Positions 30,639-38,868 of a stretch of DNA of 64,000 nt are shown piece by piece. This stretch comes from Strigamia acuminata (lineage: Eukaryota > Arthropoda > Chilopoda > Geophilomorpha > Linotaeniidae). The position numbers and the translations under genes are program-made. A model generated the notes under the pieces. It searched no databases. It was given only the letters and a program-made list of their open reading frames with translations, and had not been told where the DNA came from. Where the stretch lies: assembly GCA_949358305.1 (NCBI GenBank), contig OX442314.1, positions 58,599,369-58,663,368 of the forward strand, in the 5' to 3' direction. How positions within the stretch are numbered: position 1 is the first letter of the stretch; every line of letters starts with the position of its first letter.

Positions 30639-31267
30639 TGTCGTGATTCGACTTTGCGGTTAAAGATAATAAATAATACACTCGGGAATACAATATACTT
30701 CAAATACTACTTTATTAAACACGCTTACTAATACAACTATAAGTTAAGATGTTTCCTGTGGTGGTCCTCGGATTCGGCTGCGAATACGAGTTGCCGCTAA
30801 ACAATGGCGGATCCAATTGTTTAGTCCTACGCGTGGTCTGTGTTTGTTGTCTAGGGTATTTCCACGTGTTATTATGAACACGCGAGAATTCGCTTTCTCG
30901 TGCGAATTAAACGAATATCGTTCGGATATTTATTCTAGCGTAGATTGGCTACGCTAAATAAATGTGGCTGTTGTACAGTTGAAATGGTCAGCGGGCACCG
31001 GTCCTCGATCAATCCGTGAAACGGCCTGAAAGGTGAGGTAAATGGTGCTCTTGCTGAGATTGGTAACTGTAGTGTCGTTTCCGGTCAAGTGTTGACGTTA
31101 TATATTAACCGGAAATGACGTCATATGCAAATCCTTCTGATTATGCAGGTTCGCAGAAACACGAGACTAGTCAGTCTAGTCTGTATTTCTAGCGCGCTCT
31201 AGTGGCGAGAATCAATAACATGATAATCGTCACCAATTACTTCTTCAGGTGATGCCGAATCACCACA
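30639..31267 (-). repeat. Element C 3' LTR
   Basis: 629 bp, minus-strand TGTGGTGATTCGG...CGAATCACGACA. No difference from 41809-42437 found on reading. The ends form an 11/12 inverted repeat (TGTGGTGATTCG against TGTCGTGATTCG). Confidence 0.96.
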
Positions 31268-31269
31268 CG

Positions 31270-31278
31270 TCCCTCCCC
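31270..31278 (-). other. Element C polypurine tract
   Basis: Minus-strand GGGGAGGGA followed by CG and the 3' LTR, the same design as in element B. Confidence 0.8.
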
Positions 31279-31461
31279 GAGAATAAATCATCGGGGGCCC
31301 CCCTTTAAATAAAGGTGGAACAATATCTTTAATCATAAATAATCTTTTTATTAAATGATGATGAATGATGAACAAAATATTTTACATTCTTGAAATTGAT
31401 ACATAAATAATTTCAGGGTTTTTTAGAGAAGACAGTCTTCTCGTTATGAATTTGTAATTAA

Positions 31462-34152
31462 TTATTTCTTCAAGTTATCGGCGTAACTTGGCTTATCTTC
31501 CGAACTTGGTTCGTCCAGGTTGGGAGATGTGGTCAATTTTGAGGAGTAGTCCGAGGGGTCTTCGCTCTCGTTCAAGTAGAAACGTAGGTGACCTGGCGCT
31601 TCCAGCGGATTTCCCGTTCGTTCGTGGGCCCAAATCGGCGGCAAAAAGGGCGACATCCCCTGATTGGTGTGATGAATTCTTTGGGCTTCGGCAATGCTGG
31701 TTGGCGCGCGATGAGCTCGGAGCAGTCGTTGATGTTGGATGAAGCGATCGCCTCCGGCTCCGGCTTCGATAGCGTTCTTCATCCAGACATAAAGAGAATA
31801 GCCACGGTCTGGGGTTTGGAGTAATTTTGTTTCAGTGTCCTTCGTCAAGGACAACCCCGGGAAGTACATCCGGAGTCTGGCGGCGATCTGAGGTTCTGCC
31901 GTCTTTGAAACCTTCATGCTCGATTTTGGGCGGAGCATTTTTCTTTTTGGTTCCTTCTTTTTGAGCGAGACTGGTTCGGCCAGTGGCTCGGAAGGTCTAT
32001 TTTCCTTCGGCGGAGGCGGAGGAGGAGGCGTAGGATCCCTGGGAGTCGGAGTTCCCACGACTGGTGTGGTCACCGAAGATGACGGGAGCGGATGTTGAAT
32101 GATCGCTCGAACGTTCTGGTACGAGGCCTCTGGATCCGGGTCCTGGGCCACCATTTGAGCTCGAATTACTGCCGCGGAGGGCACCAGGCGTGCCCAGCTG
32201 TCTACGAGAGCCGGCGGGACTTGGAAACCCTCGTGGGCCACTACGATCCAGGCTGCTACAGCAACACGTGCGTTTCGGAAGGTGGCGGCGGCCAGCAAAA
32301 TCGACATCAAGTCGGTAATGGCAACCACGATCCTCGTATTCCAATTTGGATGATCCCGATTCTTGTTCTGCGTATATTCAATCGAGATCCGCTGAAGATT
32401 TGTGATGACGTTCTGGATCACGTTTTGTTGGTACGAATCCATTTCGCACAAAAGTGCTCTGGCCTGCTCCACGGTTGTGACATCCAGGAATTGTTGCAAC
32501 GTTACTTCCGAAGGGTTGATTGGAGTCGAGGCTTGGACGACTGCTGGGGCTGGCAACATCGGATTGGGTCCCGTGGATGTCGTTGGCTGAGGCACAGATC
32601 TGACCAGACGTCTTGATTTTTCCGGTTCGGGCTTGTCCCAAACAATTGGAGTTCTCGTTGAAGTTGAAGCTTCGGGGATAGTTGGGAGAGGTTCGACTTT
32701 GGCTGGTCCAAAGCGAGCCTCTCGATGTTTGAGTTGTTCTTCAGAACTCAGTGTCGGTGCGCCGATTATCACTTTCTTGCGAAAGGCGCTTGGGAGGCTG
32801 ACGCTGGAGGTTACGCTTCCCGTCTTCGAGAGTTCTGGCTTGATGAAAGCGCTTGGCGCCGTTTCTAGACTCGAGGCGGTAGAGGGAGTCGGGCGGTAGA
32901 TTGGTTTCGGCTGCATTTGCTGGTATTTCATAACCACCGCGAGGAGATCCGCCTGAGTATACATCTTCTTCTGCTCGGGGACCTCGTCGATAATTACCTC
33001 GTCGTCGATCTTCATTGGTTCGGGACTGTCCCGAATTGATCGTGTATCTTCGTAGCGTTTCCTGTCTCGCTGTCGTATTTCCTCTTCACGATACGCTTTC
33101 CATGAACGTGTGCGACTCTCCGATCCTCTCCTTCTTCGATCGTCTTGTAGACGGAGGTTCTCTCGTTCACGTCGGGCTTTCTCATCACGTTCGCGTAGGA
33201 ACTCCTCTCGGTGTCTGTTCCACGATTCTCTGTTTTCCTCCCGCCGTCTGAAGTAATTTCTACGATAATCGTCCCAACTTTCTTGGTTCTTATCGCGTCG
33301 GCGCTGATCTTCTCGGCAGTCGGGGCGTTCGCGTACATTCTCTCTTCCTCGGCTGTATGACGGGGCGTCCCTGGATTGAAATCGTGATGTTTTTGGGATC
33401 TCAGTCTTCCCTAGGCGAGAGAAAGCGCTTGGTTTGGCCAGGCGTTTCTTTGTCGCGGGTTTCTTGTTCTGCGCGCTGCTGGAAGTGCTTGGCTTGTCCA
33501 GGCATTGTTTCTTTGCTGAGCAGCCTCCTTCGTCGTGCTCGTTGGAAAGACGTTTCTCGGCCTTCTGGCGTTTGCGGCCAAAGAAACCTAAAAAGTGCAA
33601 TTGGTGCATTGCTCGTTGCGAGGAAATAAAACCATGTCTTGGCCTCCAATCTGGGCGGTCGGGTCGATCGTCTCGGATTTGCTGGAGCCAAATCTTAATT
33701 TCCTCGGTCGAGTAACCGTCCGGCTGCAGATAATCGAAAACTTCGTCATGAGCGGTCCGCCTCACCTCTTCGTAATACGCCATATGGATTTCGTGTTTTT
33801 CTTCTTCCGTTTCGGCGTCGCGCCATTGCTCGTACACTTCCCATCCCCGTTGGTCGTCTGGAAAGGCGGCTCGGATTAGTGGATTTGGGATTGGCGCCGG
33901 CGGATCCATATTTCTAGAAATTACCGCCCGTAAAGCTGCTTGGTATTGGCGCGGCATGTAGTGGATCAACGTTTGCTGGCTAGACCAGTAGCGGCTGATC
34001 GCACGAGATAATAAAAGGCGAATTTTCCATGGTTCAAAGTCGACCGATTCTTCGAGCGCTTGTCGGAACAGTATGGGGATGACTTCACGCCATAAGCTGC
34101 CTGCGGAAACTCTTTTCGGGTCGATTTGCCCCCACGTAGTGCGATATCCGTC
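31462..34152 (-). CDS. Element C third ORF, exon 2 (unknown protein downstream of pol)
   Basis: 896 codons from the acceptor TTTAG|GACGGA (34153/34152) to the stop at 31462; 946 residues with exon 1. It aligns with the element B protein in three blocks: N-terminal (TWGQIDP... PWKIRLLLSR, then EIKIWLQQIRDDR and a HQLHFLGFFGRKRQK end), central (about TDLMSILLAAATFRNARVAVA, then AWIVVAHEGFQVPPAL) and C-terminal (RLLRAHRAP, IWAHERTG, RFYLNESEDPSDYSS). Between them is a strongly charged R/E/D-rich stretch and a proline run (PTPPPPPPP). There is no signal peptide or membrane segment, so it is not a normal envelope protein. Conservation of blocks in two diverged families indicates selection. Function unknown. 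Confidence 0.82.
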   Translation of the reverse strand, partial: DGYRTTWGQIDPKRVSAGSLWREVIPILFRQALEESVDFEPWKIRLLLSRAISRYWSSQQTLIHYMPRQYQAALRAVISRNMDPPAPIPNPLIRAAFPDDQRGWEVYEQWRDAETEEEKHEIHMAYYEEVRRTAHDEVFDYLQPDGYSTEEIKIWLQQIRDDRPDRPDWRPRHGFISSQRAMHQLHFLGFFGRKRQKAEKRLSNEHDEGGCSAKKQCLDKPSTSSSAQNKKPATKKRLAKPSAFSRLGKTEIPKTSRFQSRDAPSYSRGRENVRERPDCREDQRRRDKNQESWDDYRRNYFRRREENRESWNRHREEFLRERDEKARRERENLRLQDDRRRRGSESRTRSWKAYREEEIRQRDRKRYEDTRSIRDSPEPMKIDDEVIIDEVPEQKKMYTQADLLAVVMKYQQMQPKPIYRPTPSTASSLETAPSAFIKPELSKTGSVTSSVSLPSAFRKKVIIGAPTLSSEEQLKHREARFGPAKVEPLPTIPEASTSTRTPIVWDKPEPEKSRRLVRSVPQPTTSTGPNPMLPAPAVVQASTPINPSEVTLQQFLDVTTVEQARALLCEMDSYQQNVIQNVITNLQRISIEYTQNKNRDHPNWNTRIVVAITDLMSILLAAATFRNARVAVAAWIVVAHEGFQVPPALVDSWARLVPSAAVIRAQMVAQDPDPEASYQNVRAIIQHPLPSSSVTTPVVGTPTPRDPTPPPPPPPKENRPSEPLAEPVSLKKKEPKRKMLRPKSSMKVSKTAEPQIAARLRMYFPGLSLTKDTETKLLQTPDRGYSLYVWMKNAIEAGAGGDRFIQHQRLLRAHRAPTSIAEAQRIHHTNQGMSPFLPPIWAHERTGNPLEAPGHLRFYLNESEDPSDYSSKLTTSPNLDEPSSEDKPSYADNLKK

Positions 34153-34420
34153 CTAAATATTAGAATATTAATGAATATATTAGGATCGTTGATTAATTTG
34201 TCATATTTTTTAGAGATTCTTTCGTCTAACACAAGATGGCGTCATGGTCGGCCATGTGCTTTTCGACCACGTGTCTTGAAGTTACTTTTTCTTTCGGTAT
34301 TTAATCAATTTTGACAATTTGTCACTTAAAGTTAAATTCTTTCTTCGTTCGTGGTCAGTCCACGGACTTATTTCGTATTTTTAATTATCGATAATTGAAT
34401 TTTTTCTATTTTTTACTTAC
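34153..34420 (-). other. Predicted intron in the element C third ORF
   Basis: 268 nt, minus-strand GTAAGT...TATTTAG, phase 0. The donor matches the metazoan consensus. Stops separate the two exons in the unspliced RNA. Confidence 0.78.
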
Positions 34421-34570
34421 GTCGGGTTGGGCATCGGGTTCATTGGGTTCGTCCCAATTTCCCTCTTCGTTGTTTACGACTATTTGTAACAAATCCACTT
34501 GATCTTCATCGTCATCCTCGGAAGCGTTGTTTACGGCCCGTTCAATTTCTTTCTTCCAATCATTTCTCAT
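34421..34570 (-). CDS. Element C third ORF, exon 1
   Basis: ATG 34570 and 50 codons of acidic sequence (MRNDWKKEIERAVNNASEDD..., ending GNWDEPNEPDAQPD), stopping exactly at a GTAAGT donor. It corresponds to the 39-codon exon 1 of element B through the NWDE core, acidic character, phase and position relative to pol. Confidence 0.78.
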
Positions 34571-34788
34571 TTTTTGAAAATTAATTTGATACTTTGATTT
34601 ACGGCTGCCTCGAGGTGATCGTCGCTTAGTCGGAGATGACAGTGATAAGTGTGGGTCGGGTTAGAGGTTAACTATTAGTCTCATGTCGTCTTTGATTGGT
34701 TTGGCCAATTAAGACGCATTGTGGGACGTAACAGGTGTCCCCCCTGTGGTTGTTTTTATCGATTGTTTGAGACAATGGCCGGAGTCGC

Positions 34789-37700
34789 TTATTGTTTTCC
34801 GACGAGTTTCCCGTCTTTTATGAACGGGTTTGGCTTGTGTCGACGCATACCGTATATTTTATCAGGTTTGAGGATTCTTGTAGTCTTATTTTTGTTTGAT
34901 TGCTTTCCTTTTTTAGGAGATTCTTCGACTATTTCCTCCCTCTCCGAAATCTCATCCGGGGCGTCGGCCGCTTCGCGTAACTCATCTTGAACTAAATTGG
35001 TTGGGCCAGTTTGTTCATCTAAAAACATGTCGCGAATAATTGGATTTTGCGCTGGTTTCGTCTGATATTCCGTCCAAGCCTCTTGAGGAAACTCAGGTAA
35101 GTATGGAGTTAATTCTCGGGCGTGGATCGATCTAAATTTAACGTTGTCTGCCAATCTTTTTAGCTTGAAAGCGTTTCCGCCGTGGGCTTCGAGTATGACG
35201 TACGGGCCGTCGCGTTTGTCTGCTAGGCCTGCGTGGATCCCCTTATCGGCGCTGGACTGAATGTGTGTGTCTTTCCAGACGAGGTCATTGACTTTAAAAT
35301 TGCAGAAGGGCCGATCCTTTCCAGCAATGCTAATACGATCTCTCATGTCAAATATGTGAGACATCATGTGTTGATAAGTGGCCGAAATTATTTGCTCCAA
35401 TCTATCGACATAAATATGAGGCTTCTCGGGATCGATTTCCAGTATTTCCTCCGGTATTCGCGGGTCCCAGGGCACTCTGAGTTCCCGAGCGAAGTTTAGA
35501 AACGCGGGAGAAAATTTGCGGTTCCTCGAGATCGTCGTGCGGATGCTGAAGGCAATTTCACGAAGATATTCGTCCCAGCTGGAGTGAACATCAGTGAAAA
35601 TTGCCAGCGCATATTTTATGTCGCGATTTAACCTTTCGACGGGATTGGCCCGTGGATTATAGGTTGATGTGTATGATGTCTCGATGTCGAATTTTTTACA
35701 GAAGTCTTTATACAAATTTGACGCAAACTGTGGTCCATTATCGGAAATTAGTTTCCGAGGGAATCCGAAATGAAGCGCCACTTCGTACAAACATCGAATG
35801 ATTTTCTGCTTAGTTGGTCTCTCCATTGGAAAGAGCTCGGGCCATCCGGTCGCGACATCCATGATTACTAAAATATATTTGTTTTTATTGGATGACGTGG
35901 GTTTTGGGCCCATTAAATCCACGCTCCAGCAGTCGAAGGGTGCGAAGGGGCCGAGTGAGATTCTTTCGTAATTCTTGGGCGTCCTAGGTTTGCACGCTTG
36001 GCATCTGGGGCAGTGGTGAATGAAACGAACAATATCTCGGGTCATTTTGGGCCAAAAATAGAGTTGGTTCGCACGGTAGATTGTTCTGGCCACTCCAGAA
36101 TGTCCGGCGAGTGGGTGTCCGTGGACCATCCACAGAAACCTTGTTAGCAGACTCCTGGGTATAACGACTTTCATCGAAGTACCTGTCTCCGTCAGATCAT
36201 CGCGGAAATTCGGGTGGTGTTTTAGTAGAAGTCCATCCTCGATTAAGTACGTGGAGGCTTCTCTTTCGAATTCTTCGCGTTGGATTTCGTCGAAATTCTT
36301 GTCGGGAAATTTTTTATCTGTGATGAAGTCTCGATAAGTTTTACAGAAGTCGTCTGTCATTTGGGCGGCTATTAATTCGTCCCTGGTGGGTGGCTTGCTG
36401 TTCGTCCCCTTGCTTACGTGGGCGACGAATGCTCGAACGTACTTGTCGGAGATTCGAGGTTCTATTGTTAGCTCGTAATTTGGGTGAGCGTCCTTGACAG
36501 ACTGGTACGCTCGGAGCCAATAATTGTAATAATTTTGGTCTCCTGACTCGAGTTTCTCCTTGGGTAATTCGTTTAGCTTCTTAAATTCCCATTTTCGAAC
36601 GGGGTTCGGACAGTAGAAGAGGCGTGAGTCGTCCTCTCCGCAGTCGGTCTCGTCTTCGGGGTCTGAAGCTGGGGCTCGTGAGAGGGCGTCTGCCACGACG
36701 TTGAATTTTCCGGGTCGGTATTCAATGATTAAGTCACAAGCCATTAATTCTAGCTGCCAGCGAGCCATTCTTCCGGACGGTTCCTTCAACGCCATTAACC
36801 ATTTTAGTGCTTCGTGGTCGGTTTGTACGTTGAACTTGGTAAATTCCAGGTACGGTCTGAATTTTCGGATTGCCCAGACAACGGCTAGACATTCTAACTC
36901 TGTCGCATTATAATTCTTTTCGGCTGCTTGTAACTTCCGGCTGATGAACATCGTCGGGACCTCTAATACTACTCCGTCGATGTCATGCTTTTGAAGCAAC
37001 GCAGCACCTAGGCCAATTCGACTGGCGTCGGTGTGGAGAGTGAATTCTCGATTAAGATCTGGTAGGGGAATCCGCTTTACATCGATCAGCATTTGTTTTA
37101 TTTTGTTAAACGATGTTTCGCAGTGGTCAGTCCACTCGAAATCTTTATCGTTGCGTAACAGATCTGTGATGGGCGCCGCGACGTCTGCCAAATTTGGGAG
37201 CAATCGGTTGAAGAAATTCACCATGCCCATGAAACGTTGGACTCCTTTTACATCTTCCGGGGCGGGGAACTGGCTAATGGCCTGGGTCTTTTTCGGGTCG
37301 ATGGATAGGCCACCTGTTCCGACTGTGTAACCCAGGAATGCCAATTCTTTGCGGCAAAATTTACTTTTCCCTGGATGGATGTTTAGTCCGGCCTTTGTGA
37401 GTCGCTCCATGACGTCATTCACATGCATCAAGTGGTCTGTAAAGGTCTGAGAGACTATTACTATGTCGTCAAGATAAGCCCATGCGTATTTGTGTAAGGC
37501 ATCGCCGAGAACTTTTTCTATTAATTTTTGAAAGGTGGCGGGTGCGTTTACTAACCCGAAGGGCATTACATTAAACATCAGTCGACCCTGTGGTGCCCAA
37601 AAAGCTGTTTTCTCCTTATCCTCTTCCCGCAATTCAACCTGCCAGTAACCCTTGGACAAGTCCATGGTCGTGACCCAGTTAAATGGGGCGAGTTCTCGTA

Positions 37701-38862
37701 AAATTGCTTCTATTGATGGCATTTGGATGGGGTCAATGACGGTTATGGCGTTTAAAGGTCTATAATCGATGCAGAGGCGCGGTTCGGAGCCTGGTCGCAT
37801 GACGAGGACAATCCTCATTCCATACTCTCCGATGGCGTGCGACACGATCCCTTTTTCGAGCAGCTCATTGCACATTGTTCTTACGATGTGTCTCTTCTGG
37901 GGATTCATAGTCTTAAAAGGCACTCGTACCGGTTTGCCCGTAACCAATTCGATCTCGTGCATTACGTAACTTGTCTTCCCTGGATCCTTATTTAAGTTCT
38001 TCGAGTGCTTCTTGAGCATTTCTTCGAGGAGTTTCGTTTGTTCTTCTCCAAGATTGGCGTCTACTGCCAGATTATGTATTAAATTCTCCTCCTGGAGGAT
38101 AGTATTAAATGATTTAAAATTATAGTCTTGGATGAACTTTTTAATTTCGCCTCCTCCCCATTTCTCGTCGTCCTTAGCTTTGTCTAGGAGTTCCGGAGGT
38201 ATTATGGGTAGTCGTGGGTCCTCGTGGTTGTCGATGTAATTCCACGAACGTGTGACTGGGTTGGGCTGGATGTTCATCCGTTCCATCAAATCCATTCCTA
38301 TCAGCAGGATTGTGTCTCGGGTTGGTAACACGATGAAGAAATGCTTAATCGTGCCTCCTTCCCATACGAAATCGGTTGATAACGTCCCCACTGCTCTAAC
38401 TTCTCCCGCTGCCGTAAGAACTCGAATATTCTCGTTCATTCCCCGTAATTTTTTCTGTATTTTTTCTTCGAGTGATTCGAACAAGTCGGTGGAGATAAAC
38501 GACTGATCCGCTCCCGAGTCGAGTAGTCCCATTAACACCTTTTTGCCGAAAGAAACCGGTATTTTGGCCAGTACGTTCTTCGCTTCTGTTGATAGGTTGC
38601 AACGAAGTATTCGCTTTTTAAGAGGATTGGCCCCTTGGTCAAGCGGTAAAGTCATGAAAGCGTTGGCTATGCCGTCTTCGTCTCTAATTTCGAATTCCCG
38701 TTTTTTGGTTGGAGTTGTGACTTCCTTGTTGGCAGCTTCCTCGAAAAATTCCAACAATTTTTTCATTTCTTTAATTTGTTTTTCCACTAGTGTAAGGTCC
38801 ATCGTTTTTGAAGTTATCGCGAGCGGATGTGGAATTATTTTTGTTCCGCCCGCGAGTTCCAG
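34789..38862 (-). CDS. pol: Element C Pol (protease, reverse transcriptase, RNase H, integrase)
   Basis: About 1357 residues from the -1 slip site; an in-frame ATG occurs at 38802. Protease LLDSGADQSFIS; reverse transcriptase with NAPATFQKLIEKVLGD and WAYLDDIVIVS; RNase H from HTDASRIGLGAALLQ; integrase with HGHPLAGHSGVARTI...CPRCQAC, WSVDLMGPKP, LISDNGPQF and NPVERLNRDIKYA; and a GPYVI-type C-terminal motif. Domain order is Ty3/gypsy. Catalytic residues are all present and there is no stop, so it is probably active. It is close to element B in the enzymatic core and more different in linkers and tail. Confidence 0.95.
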   Translation of the reverse strand: MELAGGTKIIPHPLAITSKTMDLTLVEKQIKEMKKLLEFFEEAANKEVTTPTKKREFEIRDEDGIANAFMTLPLDQGANPLKKRILRCNLSTEAKNVLAKIPVSFGKKVLMGLLDSGADQSFISTDLFESLEEKIQKKLRGMNENIRVLTAAGEVRAVGTLSTDFVWEGGTIKHFFIVLPTRDTILLIGMDLMERMNIQPNPVTRSWNYIDNHEDPRLPIIPPELLDKAKDDEKWGGGEIKKFIQDYNFKSFNTILQEENLIHNLAVDANLGEEQTKLLEEMLKKHSKNLNKDPGKTSYVMHEIELVTGKPVRVPFKTMNPQKRHIVRTMCNELLEKGIVSHAIGEYGMRIVLVMRPGSEPRLCIDYRPLNAITVIDPIQMPSIEAILRELAPFNWVTTMDLSKGYWQVELREEDKEKTAFWAPQGRLMFNVMPFGLVNAPATFQKLIEKVLGDALHKYAWAYLDDIVIVSQTFTDHLMHVNDVMERLTKAGLNIHPGKSKFCRKELAFLGYTVGTGGLSIDPKKTQAISQFPAPEDVKGVQRFMGMVNFFNRLLPNLADVAAPITDLLRNDKDFEWTDHCETSFNKIKQMLIDVKRIPLPDLNREFTLHTDASRIGLGAALLQKHDIDGVVLEVPTMFISRKLQAAEKNYNATELECLAVVWAIRKFRPYLEFTKFNVQTDHEALKWLMALKEPSGRMARWQLELMACDLIIEYRPGKFNVVADALSRAPASDPEDETDCGEDDSRLFYCPNPVRKWEFKKLNELPKEKLESGDQNYYNYWLRAYQSVKDAHPNYELTIEPRISDKYVRAFVAHVSKGTNSKPPTRDELIAAQMTDDFCKTYRDFITDKKFPDKNFDEIQREEFEREASTYLIEDGLLLKHHPNFRDDLTETGTSMKVVIPRSLLTRFLWMVHGHPLAGHSGVARTIYRANQLYFWPKMTRDIVRFIHHCPRCQACKPRTPKNYERISLGPFAPFDCWSVDLMGPKPTSSNKNKYILVIMDVATGWPELFPMERPTKQKIIRCLYEVALHFGFPRKLISDNGPQFASNLYKDFCKKFDIETSYTSTYNPRANPVERLNRDIKYALAIFTDVHSSWDEYLREIAFSIRTTISRNRKFSPAFLNFARELRVPWDPRIPEEILEIDPEKPHIYVDRLEQIISATYQHMMSHIFDMRDRISIAGKDRPFCNFKVNDLVWKDTHIQSSADKGIHAGLADKRDGPYVILEAHGGNAFKLKRLADNVKFRSIHARELTPYLPEFPQEAWTEYQTKPAQNPIIRDMFLDEQTGPTNLVQDELREAADAPDEISEREEIVEESPKKGKQSNKNKTTRILKPDKIYGMRRHKPNPFIKDGKLVGKQ

Positions 38863-38868
38863 TTTTTT
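38817..38868 (-). promoter_or_regulatory. Element C gag-pol -1 programmed frameshift signal
   Basis: A AAA AAC at 38868-38862 in gag phase (TCA AAA AAC), 6-nt spacer TGGAAC, then an 11-bp stem TCGCGGGCGGA (38855-38845) / TCCGCTCGCGA (38827-38817) with one central G-U. The loop is 17 nt and contains the gag TAA. Spacing and the wobble match element B although the stem bases differ, which supports a selected RNA structure. Confidence 0.88.
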
